From positions 25,311-89,310 of the forward strand of contig NZ_JAAGPR010000036.1 of NCBI RefSeq assembly GCF_017104965.1: a DNA stretch of 64,000 bases, in the 5' to 3' direction. Position numbers and translations under genes: made by a program. The DNA comes from Paraburkholderia sp. Ac-20340 (GTDB lineage: Bacteria > Pseudomonadota > Gammaproteobacteria > Burkholderiales > Burkholderiaceae). The notes under the pieces are model-generated. The model had not been told where the DNA came from. It worked only from the letters and a program-made list of their open reading frames with translations, and did not search any database. The first letter of the stretch is position 1. The number at the start of each line of letters is the position of its first letter. Below, one piece after another: positions 16,131-24,500 of the stretch.

Positions 16131-16255
16131 GTTTGATTGCGCGCGATTGCGTTTTAGCGCGCCACAGTAATTTTCTTCAATACGCTCGGCTTCTGCTTGC
16201 GTACGCTCGACGGTGAATCATCGCCGTCGGGCGTATCGAGGAGAACACGAGCATC

Positions 16256-16843
16256 ATGAGTACCGCACTTTCGATGGCCGCTTTCGCGCTGGCCACGTCC
16301 ATCACGCCCGGTCCTGTGAATATCGTCGCGCTGGGCGCGGGCGCACGTTATGGTTTGCGCGCGAGCCTGCGCCACGTCACGGGCGCGACGGTGGGCTTTG
16401 CGTTGCTGCTGCTTTTAATCGGCCTCGGTCTGCATGAACTGCTGGCGCAATGGCCGTCGCTAACACATGCGATCGAATACGCGGGCGTTGCGTTTCTGCT
16501 TTACGTCGCGTGGAAACTCGCCACCGACGATGGCCGTATCGATTCGAATCGCAGCGCGCGCGGCCCCAGACTACTCACAGGCGCCGCGATGCAATGGCTC
16601 AATCCCAAGGCGTGGCTGGCTTCGGTGGCGGGAATGGGCGCGTATGCGGCTTCGGGCGATAAAGCGATCGTCTGGCAGTTCGCGGCGATTTACTTCGTGG
16701 TTTGCTACGCGTCGATTGCGTGCTGGGCGTGGGCGGGCGCTTCGCTGCGCCAGGCGCTGCGCGAACCTTCGCGCGTGCGCTTGGTGAATCGCGCCATGGC
16801 GCTGTTGCTGGCGGCAAGTGCTTTCTGGCTGCTTCTGGAATAG
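16256..16843 (+). CDS. LysE/RhtB-family amino acid exporter (195 aa)
   Basis: Inner membrane exporter with about six hydrophobic segments. The N-terminal SITPGPVNIVALGAGARYG and the middle WLNPKAWLASVAGMGAY are the two conserved family motifs. The gene converges with an AraC regulator ending 8 bases downstream, a common pairing for this exporter type. The substrate is probably an amino acid or analogue but cannot be assigned. Confidence 0.9.
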   Translation: MSTALSMAAFALATSITPGPVNIVALGAGARYGLRASLRHVTGATVGFALLLLLIGLGLHELLAQWPSLTHAIEYAGVAFLLYVAWKLATDDGRIDSNRSARGPRLLTGAAMQWLNPKAWLASVAGMGAYAASGDKAIVWQFAAIYFVVCYASIACWAWAGASLRQALREPSRVRLVNRAMALLLAASAFWLLLE

Positions 16844-16851
16844 CGTCGCGA

Positions 16852-17682
16852 TTAGATTCCGCGATATTGCCCCGGCGTAGCCGCCACAAACTGCCTGAAG
16901 GCGCGTTGCAAATGCGCCTGATCGGCGAAACCGGCTTCGGCGGCGACATCGGCGATGGCGTGGCCGCGGCGCAATTGCGCGCGGCTGAACTCGATGCGCC
17001 GGTTCACCACATAAGCATGCGGCGTGAGGCCGTATTGCTCGCGAAACGCGCGAATCAGATACGAAGGCGAAAGCTCAGCCGCCGCGCAAATCTCTTCGAG
17101 CTTGAGCGCGCGCGTGTAGTTATCGTCGATAAACTCGGCGGCGCGCGTAATACGGCGATCGGGCGCGCACACGGCCGCGTGCTCCGGCGCGGGATTGAGC
17201 GTTTGCTGTAGCAGCGTGAAATAGTGCCGCGCCGCGCTTTCCTTGCGCGCCACGTCTTCGTGCGGATCGACCAGCACGTCATAGAGACTGTTCAAGCCGG
17301 CAAACAAGGCCTCGTCCCACGTGAGCGTCTGCTCGAAAGGACTGAACCCTTCCTGCGCGCCAAAGCCCAGTTCGTGCTGCAAACGCGCGAGCCAGTCCAC
17401 GTCGATATGAAACATGCGGTATGTCCACGCCACATCGTCGGCGGGATTGCAGGCGTGGACCACTTGCGGATTGATCACGACAATCGCGCCCGCATGAATA
17501 TGTTCGAGCGTATCGCCGTTCAGATAGGTGCTTCGCCCGCCCAGAATCGCGCCGATCGAAAACGTGCTGTGCGCGTGACGGCCATAGCGCACCTTGCGGC
17601 CATCGGCGATGGCGCGCACTTCGATAAAGGGCAGGGCGTCGTCGCGCCAGAAACTGGGCGTGGCGTCGGTCGATTGCGGCAT
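16852..17682 (-). CDS. AraC-family regulator with N-terminal cupin (276 aa)
   Basis: A cupin sensor (residues ~20-130; GRHAHSTFSIGAILGGRS, INPQVVHACNP) is joined to two C-terminal HTH motifs (LEEICAAAELSPSYLIRAFREQYG; IADVAAEAGFADQAHLQRAFRQ). ATG 17682 has GAGG six bases upstream and is preferred to the longer frame from 17718. It faces the LysE exporter tail to tail, and this pairing suggests control of that exporter. Confidence 0.9.
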   Translation of the reverse strand: MPQSTDATPSFWRDDALPFIEVRAIADGRKVRYGRHAHSTFSIGAILGGRSTYLNGDTLEHIHAGAIVVINPQVVHACNPADDVAWTYRMFHIDVDWLARLQHELGFGAQEGFSPFEQTLTWDEALFAGLNSLYDVLVDPHEDVARKESAARHYFTLLQQTLNPAPEHAAVCAPDRRITRAAEFIDDNYTRALKLEEICAAAELSPSYLIRAFREQYGLTPHAYVVNRRIEFSRAQLRRGHAIADVAAEAGFADQAHLQRAFRQFVAATPGQYRGI

Positions 17683-17830
17683 GGCGAACCTCGAAAGCGA
17701 TGCCTTGCAATGACGCATGGCATGAAGCCTCGATATTAACGCAGCGCGCCTAACTGATTACGAGAGAGCGTACACGCCGGTCGTGATAGCTTGATGGCCC
17801 GATTCATTTCGACCAGGACGCGCACTGCCT

Positions 17831-18346
17831 ATGAACGCCGCCACGCTCACGATCCGCACGCTGACCGAACACGATGTCGACGCCTTTCACGCCATGCGCC
17901 TGCATGCGGCCGTGGATGCGCCGTTTGCCATCGTCCCCACGCACGAAGAGGAATCGCGCTGGACTCGCGAAGAAAACATCGCGCGTGTGCGCGAGACGGA
18001 TCAGCAGGCCGTATTCGGCGCTTTCGATGGCGAAACGCTGATCGGCATCGCTGGCTGGCGGCGCGAGCAGCGCGTGAAATTCGCGCATAAATCGCTCATC
18101 TGGGGCGTGTTCGTCGATCCTGCTTACCGTCGCACGGGCATCGGGCGGCGGCTGGTGGAAAGCGCGATTGGGCGCGCGAAAGCGAGCGGCGTCGAGCAGG
18201 TGCAACTGAGCGTAGGAGCGCAAAATTCGCGCGCGCAAACGTTGTACTCGTCGCTAGGCTTCGTGATTTACGGTCGTGAACCGCGTGCCATGCGAATTGG
18301 GAATACGTATTTCGACGAAGAAATGATGGTGCTGATGCTCGCGTGA
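17831..18346 (+). CDS. GNAT-family N-acetyltransferase (171 aa)
   Basis: Acetyl-CoA dependent acyltransferase fold. The acetyl-CoA loop is visible as VFVDPAYRRTGIGRRLVESAIGRA (residues ~97-120), followed by VEQVQLSVGAQNSRAQTLYSSLGF. The substrate is unknown. It stands alone between an AraC regulator and the chemosensory-like cluster. Confidence 0.88.
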   Translation: MNAATLTIRTLTEHDVDAFHAMRLHAAVDAPFAIVPTHEEESRWTREENIARVRETDQQAVFGAFDGETLIGIAGWRREQRVKFAHKSLIWGVFVDPAYRRTGIGRRLVESAIGRAKASGVEQVQLSVGAQNSRAQTLYSSLGFVIYGREPRAMRIGNTYFDEEMMVLMLA

Positions 18347-18384
18347 ATCGATGCACAATGAATGTGAATAGACCGAATCTGTCT

Positions 18385-18398
18385 GTGCGTTAACGCAC
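18385..18398. promoter_or_regulatory. 14-bp perfect palindrome upstream of the chemosensory-like cluster
   Basis: GTGCGTTAACGCAC is a perfect 14-bp dyad ~130 bases before the kinase start at 18527, in an otherwise AT-rich 180-base spacer. It looks like a dimeric-repressor operator. No regulator gene is adjacent to name. Confidence 0.45.
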
Positions 18399-18526
18399 TA
18401 ATTAAGTACATTCATCATTTCGTCATACAGCTGAGTCGATAATCCACTTCGAATAAATTGGCCTTAGTGTCACGAGGCGCGCAACGATAGCGCGCCCGGC
18501 ACGAACCCAGGCTCGGGGATTTCGAC

Positions 18527-20878
18527 ATGACCATTCGTCACCGCATCACGCTACTCATCGTCTTGATGTTCGTCGCGCTGTCCGCCATCGGCGGCTACGC
18601 GGTTTATCAGACGCGCCGCAGTGCCACCGATGTTCACCAGGTTACGCAGGGCGTCGTGCCCAGCGCGCTGGCGTCTTCCGATCTCGTTTCGCTCGTCAAG
18701 GATGTGCAACTGGCGACGATGACGCTGGTCTACGCGCCGGACGCGACCACGGCGCAACTCGCGCAGGACGATCTGAAGAAGAAGGAAACCGCGCTGCGCG
18801 CCGCGCTCGACGTGCAGAAGCAGGCCGCTGCAAGCCACGCGCAGGATGGTCTGGTCGCGCAGGCGCAGGAAAGCATCACGAATTATTTCAACGCGATCGA
18901 CGACACCGCGAAGATGAAGGCGGCCGGCAAGAACGAGCTGGCGCAGGCCTATCTGTTCGCCAACGTGGCGCAGTATCGCGACGAACTCGAAGGCATCGTC
19001 ACCACGATGCGTGTCGAAAAGAACCGCCAGAAAGACGACGCCATCAACGCGCTCAACGGCATGCTCGATACCACCACGAGCGCGATTGCGGGCGTGACGG
19101 GCGGCGCTGTGGTGCTGCTCACGGCAATCGGCCTGCTGCTGTATCGCCAGATCACGCGCCCGCTTTCGCGCATGCAGGAAGAGATGAGCGAGATTGCGTC
19201 GAATCAGGATTTCACGCGCCGCGTGCCGGTGGGCCGCATGGACGAAATCGGCCATTCGATCGTCGCGTTCAACGGCATGATCGAGAAGATCCAGCATAGC
19301 TCCGCGCAACTCAAGCGCAAGACCGCCGACATTCAGGCGATGCTGCAGAACATGCAGCAGGGCATTCTGACGATCGTTGAAGGCGCAACCATCCACAACG
19401 AATACTCGGCGTATCTGGAAGCGATCTTCGAATCGAACGAGATCGCCGGCCGCTCGCTGATGGATCTCGTGTTCTCGCACACGGAACTGGATGCCGACAC
19501 GCTCTCGCAGATCGACGCCGCTGTGCATGCGTGCCTGGGCGAAGACGATGTGAACTTCGCGTTCAACCAGCATCTGCTGGTGAATGAAGTCACGCGCACG
19601 ATGCCCGATGGCCGCAAGAAAGTGCTCGACCTGAGCTGGTCGGCCATTACCGATGAAAACGATGTGGTCGTGCGCCTGATGCTCTGCGTGCGCGATGTGA
19701 CCGAACTGCGCGAACTCGCCGCGGAAGCGGGCGAGCAGAAGCGCCGCCTGCAGATGATCGGCGAAATTCTCGCGGTCAGCGAAGAGAAGTTCCATCACTT
19801 CGTTGAGGGCGCAACGGGTTTCATCCACGAGAACGAACGCATCATTCGCCAGCACGATTGCGCGGACATGGGCGCGATCGACGCGCTGTTCCGCAACATG
19901 CACACCATCAAGGGCAACGCGCGCACGTACAGCCTGCAGCATCTCACGGGCGTCGTGCACGAAGTCGAGCAGCGTTACGACGCGCTGCGCCGCGAAGACA
20001 CCAGCCACGCATGGGACCAGCAGGCGCTGATCGACGATCTGCATCGCGTGCGCGAAGCGGTCGATCACTACGCGACGCTCAACGAAGTGAGCCTTGGCCG
20101 CGGCATGCGTTTGAAGGACGAAGGCGTGAGCATCGGGCGCGATCAGATCGACGCGAGCCTGCGCCTGCTGGATAGCGCGAATCTGGACGATATCGGCTCG
20201 CTGCGTGCGATGCGCGAGGAACTGCGCAAGGTGTTGAGCGGCATTGGTACGGAAACCGTCGCGGATGCGCTGGCGGGCGTGATCGATTCGCTGCCGTCGC
20301 TGGCGGTGGAGCTCGACAAGATTGCGCCGGTCGTGCGTATCGACGATGGCGGTTATCGTCTGCGTGGCGAAGCGGCCGGCACGGTCAGCGATGTGTTCAC
20401 GCACCTGCTGCGCAACTCGCTCGATCACGGCATCGAAATGCCGGCGCAGCGCCGCGCGCAAGGCAAGGACGAAGCCGGACATATCGACATCAAACTGACG
20501 ATGACCGAAGACGCGCTGCGTCTTGCACTGGCCGACGACGGCCGGGGTCTCGCGCTTGCACGCATTCGCGGCATTGCGGCAGAACGCGGCTGGCTGAACG
20601 CCGATGAATCGATCAGCGACGCTGCGGTCGCGGCCTTTATCTTCCGCGCGGGTTTCTCGACGGCGCATAGCGTGACCGAAGTATCGGGCCGTGGCGTGGG
20701 CATGGATGCCGTGCGCGACTTCCTCGAACGCGAAGGCGGCCGTATCGAGCTGCATTTCACCGACGAGCACGAAGGCGCCGATTATCGGCACTTCGAAACG
20801 ATCGTCTATCTGCCGCAGACCTGGGCAGTCGCCGCGACGCCTGCACGCGCGGCCGTGCAAGAGGAAGCGCTGGCATAG
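18527..20878 (+). CDS. Membrane sensor kinase with HAMP, Hpt and CheA-type ATPase domain (783 aa)
   Basis: TM1 lies at ~8-28. A periplasmic four-helix-like sensor spans ~30-185. TM2 at ~187-208 is followed by HAMP (RPLSRMQEEMSEIASNQDFTRR). A PAS-like or linker region runs ~275-420. An Hpt domain carries His459 in NMHTIKGNARTYS. A CheA-like ATPase follows (N-box HLLRNSLDHGIEMP from ~626; G-boxes ADDGRGLAL and GRGVGMDAVRDFL). No CheY-binding P2 or CheW-like P5 domain is visible; the protein ends soon after the ATPase. It therefore looks like a CheA-type kinase with its own transmembrane sensor. Four signalling genes follow on the same strand. Confidence 0.85.
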   Translation: MTIRHRITLLIVLMFVALSAIGGYAVYQTRRSATDVHQVTQGVVPSALASSDLVSLVKDVQLATMTLVYAPDATTAQLAQDDLKKKETALRAALDVQKQAAASHAQDGLVAQAQESITNYFNAIDDTAKMKAAGKNELAQAYLFANVAQYRDELEGIVTTMRVEKNRQKDDAINALNGMLDTTTSAIAGVTGGAVVLLTAIGLLLYRQITRPLSRMQEEMSEIASNQDFTRRVPVGRMDEIGHSIVAFNGMIEKIQHSSAQLKRKTADIQAMLQNMQQGILTIVEGATIHNEYSAYLEAIFESNEIAGRSLMDLVFSHTELDADTLSQIDAAVHACLGEDDVNFAFNQHLLVNEVTRTMPDGRKKVLDLSWSAITDENDVVVRLMLCVRDVTELRELAAEAGEQKRRLQMIGEILAVSEEKFHHFVEGATGFIHENERIIRQHDCADMGAIDALFRNMHTIKGNARTYSLQHLTGVVHEVEQRYDALRREDTSHAWDQQALIDDLHRVREAVDHYATLNEVSLGRGMRLKDEGVSIGRDQIDASLRLLDSANLDDIGSLRAMREELRKVLSGIGTETVADALAGVIDSLPSLAVELDKIAPVVRIDDGGYRLRGEAAGTVSDVFTHLLRNSLDHGIEMPAQRRAQGKDEAGHIDIKLTMTEDALRLALADDGRGLALARIRGIAAERGWLNADESISDAAVAAFIFRAGFSTAHSVTEVSGRGVGMDAVRDFLEREGGRIELHFTDEHEGADYRHFETIVYLPQTWAVAATPARAAVQEEALA

Positions 20879-20895
20879 CGCTAAGCGGGGGATTC

Positions 20896-21642
20896 GTGGT
20901 GTTTCCGTATTTGATTGGCGCGCTCGCCGGCATCGTGCTGGCGGCGCTCTGCGCGGTGGTACTGCGGCTGCGTGCGCGCAGCCTGGCGAACGAGGCCGCA
21001 CTCGCCTCGCAGGACGCGCACGCCGCGGCGCTCGCGCAGGTGGAATCGCGCCTGCAGGACGCGCAGGAAAGCGCGGCGCACGAGCATGAAGACCTGTTGT
21101 CGCAGATCGATGCGCTGCGCGCGGATCTCGCGCAACGTCGTATGGTCGCCGACGCCATGGAAGCGGCGCTGGCCGCCGAACGCGCACGCAACACCGACGC
21201 CTTGCATCGTATCGAGCGCATCGCGAGCGAGGCGGCGCGCCTCAAGCAGATGTCGGTGACGTTCGAGCGCTGGCACGAGCAGATGATTTCGCTGATGTCG
21301 CAGAACCACGACATGCACCAGAAGAATCAGGAGCTGTCGTCGATCGTGAGCCATGTGCTGATCGTGTCGCTCAACGCGTCGATCGAAGCGGCGCGCGCAG
21401 GCGCGGCGGGGCGTGGTTTTTCGATCGTGGCGGGCGAAGTGCGCACGCTGGCGACGCGCTCGCAGGAATTGTCGAAGAGCTATCGCGACAGCCTGCATCG
21501 AAACGACCTGATCACGACCGCGACGTTCCAGGACATTCAGGCGGGCGGGAAGATGATCGCGGCTTCGCTGGCGAGCGTGGAATCGCTTTCGCAGCAACTG
21601 CGCGCGGAACTCGAAAGCGCGCGCGCCGAGGCGCACGCATGA
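20896..21642 (+). CDS. MCP-like short signalling protein (248 aa)
   Basis: One N-terminal membrane segment (~3-24) is followed by a long Ala-rich coiled coil and a short piece of the chemoreceptor signalling tip (IVSLNASIEAARAGAAGRGFSIVAGEVRTLATRS). There is no sensor domain and no HAMP. GTG 20896 (or the next GTG at 20899) follows GCGGGGGA. The gene lies 17 bases after the kinase and overlaps the next gene by four bases (ATGA). It may act as a scaffold or signal relay for the kinase in place of a full receptor. Confidence 0.75.
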   Translation: MVFPYLIGALAGIVLAALCAVVLRLRARSLANEAALASQDAHAAALAQVESRLQDAQESAAHEHEDLLSQIDALRADLAQRRMVADAMEAALAAERARNTDALHRIERIASEAARLKQMSVTFERWHEQMISLMSQNHDMHQKNQELSSIVSHVLIVSLNASIEAARAGAAGRGFSIVAGEVRTLATRSQELSKSYRDSLHRNDLITTATFQDIQAGGKMIAASLASVESLSQQLRAELESARAEAHA

Positions 21643-22169
21643 TCGGCACGCATGCGCAGGATAGCTTCGAGCGCATCTTTTTCGGCGCGGCGCGCACGCG
21701 TCTTGTGACCGATCCGCAGCATGCGTGCGAAATCACGCCGGCTTCGAACGAGGTGGCGCAGGGCGAGCATGTGGTGGTGCTGACGATTTCGTCGATGCAG
21801 TTTCGCCTGCTGCTGTTGCTGCACGTGAAAGACGACGACGCCACGCGCGATTATTACGCGGGCGAAAACCAGCGTTCCGTGGTGGATACGTTCATGGAAT
21901 TCGGCAACCTGTGTTGTGGATCGATGAACCAGCAACTGGTCGAGCATTTCCCCGATCTGGGCATGTCCACGCCGTATTCGCTCGGCAGTCAATGCCTGCC
22001 GTATCTGCGTGAACTGAAACCGGACAGCGTGAAGTCGTATGCACTGACGCTCGATGGCCGCGTGCGGCTGGGCGCGACGCTGTGCATCTGCACGCATGTG
22101 CCGCTCGATTTCATCGCGGTGGAACTCGTGGGCGAACATGAAAGCGCGGGCGAACTCGAATTGTTCTGA
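21639..22169 (+). CDS. CheX/CheC-like phosphatase-type protein (176 aa)
   Basis: A single domain with the ExxN signature of CheC/CheX/FliY phosphatases at Glu87-x-x-Asn90 (MEFGNLCCGSMNQQL). These proteins dephosphorylate CheY. Coupled by ATGA overlap to the MCP-like gene. It ends ESAGELELF, nearly the same tail as the next protein (ASGELELF), suggesting a shared docking peptide. Family assignment is by motif and context. Confidence 0.65.
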   Translation: MIGTHAQDSFERIFFGAARTRLVTDPQHACEITPASNEVAQGEHVVVLTISSMQFRLLLLLHVKDDDATRDYYAGENQRSVVDTFMEFGNLCCGSMNQQLVEHFPDLGMSTPYSLGSQCLPYLRELKPDSVKSYALTLDGRVRLGATLCICTHVPLDFIAVELVGEHESAGELELF

Positions 22170-22241
22170 AGTCGAAAATTGATTGGAACTCCGTAGCAAA
22201 CTGAAAGCACGTTAGTCATTGCAGACGCAGGGAAGCAACGC

Positions 22242-23231
22242 ATGAACACGAATAAGCCAGTCAGCAAGATTCTGCTGCTGGAGAACGATCCGGCGCGCGT
22301 CGAAGCGCTCGAAGCGTTTGGCGCTGCGCGGCAACTCGCGTGCGTGCCGGTGCGCCGCGACGCGCTGGCGGCCGCGCTGCAGACGCATTACGACCTGGGC
22401 GGCGTGCTGCTTGGCGAAGACTTCGGCGGCTCGTCCGAAGCGGCGGCGGCCGTGGCGGTTGCGCTGGAAGTCGAGCGCCCCGAATTGCCGATCGTGCTGC
22501 GCCGCGCCGCGCGTGAAGAGGGCGATGACGCCTTGCCAGAAGCGCTGCGCCGCGTGCCGCGCGCGAGCTGGTACGAGAACGAGCCGCACACGCTGCACGA
22601 AGCGCTCGACGCGCATGTGTTTTCGCACGATTACCCGGACCCGCTCGTCGACGGTATCACCGATATGACGTTCGGGCGGCTGCGCGGCCTGTTTCCGGGC
22701 CTCGAAGTGAACTGGGACGCGCCGAGTGTCGTGCGCGACCGCATCATCTTCGGCGAAGTGCTGACGCTGATCCCGATCGAGACGGCCTGGTGCCGCGGCT
22801 GGCTGCTGATGCAGACCGAGGAAATGCCGCTGATCGAACTGCTGCCGCCGCGTGCGGGCCGCGACGAAGCGAGTGATTTCCGCGACGTCAACGGCGTGCT
22901 GGGCGAGCTCACGAATCTGGTGTGGGGCGCGTTCCGCAACCGTTATCTGGGCAACGCGAGCAACACCGACGAAGCCGGTGCGGGCCGCGCGCAGGTGCAG
23001 GTGCCGCTGCTCATCAACCATCGGCGGCGTTACCTGTCGTTTGGCTCGGACAATCCGCAGCTTTGCATCAAATATCGCCTCACGTGCCCGACGACGGGCC
23101 GCGAGGTGGTGATCGACCAGCGTTTCGTGTTCAGCCTGGGCTGGTCGCGCGAGGGTTTCGACGAGACGGCGGCACAAGCCGCGGCCGCCGCCGAAGTGGA
23201 GCAGGCGAGCGGCGAACTCGAACTGTTTTGA
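22242..23231 (+). CDS. Degenerate receiver fused to CheX-like domain (329 aa)
   Basis: Residues ~8-120 have a receiver-like layout (KILLLENDPARVEALEAFG) but no clear phospho-acceptor: the strand where Asp is expected reads GVLLGEDFGG. Residues ~130-310 resemble a CheX domain with the ExxN pair at Glu222/Asn225 (LGELTNLVWGAF). It ends ASGELELF, matching the preceding protein. The pair could form a heterodimeric phosphatase, with the pseudo-receiver as a regulatory input. Confidence 0.6.
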   Translation: MNTNKPVSKILLLENDPARVEALEAFGAARQLACVPVRRDALAAALQTHYDLGGVLLGEDFGGSSEAAAAVAVALEVERPELPIVLRRAAREEGDDALPEALRRVPRASWYENEPHTLHEALDAHVFSHDYPDPLVDGITDMTFGRLRGLFPGLEVNWDAPSVVRDRIIFGEVLTLIPIETAWCRGWLLMQTEEMPLIELLPPRAGRDEASDFRDVNGVLGELTNLVWGAFRNRYLGNASNTDEAGAGRAQVQVPLLINHRRRYLSFGSDNPQLCIKYRLTCPTTGREVVIDQRFVFSLGWSREGFDETAAQAAAAAEVEQASGELELF

Positions 23232-23282
23232 CGAACCGATTTTGAGAGGCGCGCCGGTCATGGCGCGAAGGAAAGAGACAAC

Positions 23283-23648
23283 ATGGCAAAGATTCTGGTA
23301 GTGGACGATTCGAGCACGGTGCGCGACGAAGTGGCGGGCTTTCTGCGCAAGAACGGTCTGGACGTGGACACGGCAGTGGACGGCAAGGACGGCCTCGCGA
23401 AACTGAAGGCGAACCCGGGCGTGAAGCTCGTGGTGAGCGACGTGAACATGCCGAACATGGACGGCCTCACGATGGTCGAAAAGATTCGCAGCGAACTGGC
23501 GAACACGGCTGTGAACGTCGTCATGCTGACGACGGAAAGCAGCCCGGCGATGAAGGAACGCGGCAAGGCAGCCGGCGTGCGCGGCTGGATCGTCAAGCCG
23601 TTCAAGGGCGAGGCGGTGCTGGAGACGTTCCGCAAGCTGGCGGGTTGA
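23283..23648 (+). CDS. CheY-like single-domain response regulator (121 aa)
   Basis: Stand-alone receiver with Asp8/Asp9 acid pocket, phospho-acceptor Asp53 (KLVVSDVNMPNMDGL), switch Thr (VVMLTTESS) and conserved Lys in WIVKPFKG. It has no output domain. As last gene of the cluster it is the obvious phosphate acceptor for the Hpt kinase at 18527 and the substrate for the two ExxN proteins. A terminator follows at 23712. Confidence 0.93.
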   Translation: MAKILVVDDSSTVRDEVAGFLRKNGLDVDTAVDGKDGLAKLKANPGVKLVVSDVNMPNMDGLTMVEKIRSELANTAVNVVMLTTESSPAMKERGKAAGVRGWIVKPFKGEAVLETFRKLAG

Positions 23649-23711
23649 TCGCGGTATTGGAGTAGCGTGATCCGGCTGGGCGTTCGTCTGGTTGAGTTTC
23701 AGGCTGATGAG

Positions 23712-23747
23712 AAAAGGCTGATCCGGTTTGTATCGGGTTGGCCTTTT
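23712..23747 (+). terminator. Rho-independent terminator after the chemosensory-like cluster
   Basis: AAAAGGC pairs with GCCTTTT, with an inner ATCCG/CGGGT stem, followed by a T-run. It marks the right border of the cluster. Confidence 0.75.
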
Positions 23748-23850
23748 TTGTTTTCTTTATCGACCAATACAAGTGTGAGATAGCGTGGAGATTTTCACTT
23801 GATAGAGGATGGCCAAATCGGAGTTTACTGATTCTCTTGTGCTCTAGAAA

Positions 23851-23949
23851 TCAGCGAGGATATTTATCGAGGTCGTGCTCAATGGCTTCCTCCAGTCGCT
23901 CAACGAAAGAGAGTTGACTGTTTTCGATCGCTTTCTGGAGATGCGTGAT
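23851..23949 (-). pseudogene. Possible gene relic, last 32 codons
   Basis: On the minus strand this stretch reads QKAIENSQLSFVERLEEAI then EHDLDKYPR and a stop, which looks like a natural helical C-terminus rather than random sequence. An in-frame stop lies directly upstream (23950-23952) and no start is present. It sits at the left edge of the inserted T6SS cassette and may be what is left of an earlier neighbour. Weak call. Confidence 0.25.
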
Positions 23950-23951
23950 TC

Positions 23952-24500
23952 ATGCGACGTCGAATTGCCGTTGTAGGCGACAAGCTGAGCTCGGGCGGCT
24001 ATGTCCTCAACTACACGCCACTTATTAACGTTACGTTTTACGGACACCTCGCTGCGCTTATTGGTGGCGATGCCTACTGCGAAGTCTGTCGAAGCACGGG
24101 GGCAATTGCCAAGTCTGGTGGCCCCAGTCGACGGAATTTGCAGGAGCGCGAAATTGCGCTCGATGGCGACGAAGTGCGCTGCAAATGTGCTTCGCCGCCA
24201 CATATCGTTGCCGTATTCGCTGGGGAAACGTGGCACGAAGACGGAGCCAATCCGGTGACGGCAAGCGCTCAGCGTGGGGTAAATCCAGCGTTGGAAAATT
24301 TGCAGACGCTGGAATTCAGCGAACAATTCACGCTGAAGGATGCAGAGGGTCGTCCACTCGCGGATGTCTTCTATACGCTCAAAACCCAAACTGGAATGTT
24401 GATCAGAGGCGTCACGGACAGCGCGGGCCGCACCAGGCGATATACCAGTGACGGTGAACAAGTTGTCGCCGTGTATTTGGGGCATCGGGAGGGAAAATGA
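23952..24500 (+). CDS. PAAR protein with transthyretin-like extension (182 aa)
   Basis: An N-terminal PAAR domain (residues ~1-98: VVGDKLSSGGYVLNY, LDGDEVRCKCASPPHIVAV) caps the T6SS spike. A C-terminal TTR-like extension (residues ~125-180: FTLKDAEGRPLADVFYTL, GVTDSAGRTRRY) is the kind that recruits an effector. The next gene overlaps by ATGA and encodes a muramidase, so this is the delivery partner of that toxin. GC content is lower than in flanking chromosomal genes. Confidence 0.88.
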   Translation: MRRRIAVVGDKLSSGGYVLNYTPLINVTFYGHLAALIGGDAYCEVCRSTGAIAKSGGPSRRNLQEREIALDGDEVRCKCASPPHIVAVFAGETWHEDGANPVTASAQRGVNPALENLQTLEFSEQFTLKDAEGRPLADVFYTLKTQTGMLIRGVTDSAGRTRRYTSDGEQVVAVYLGHREGK

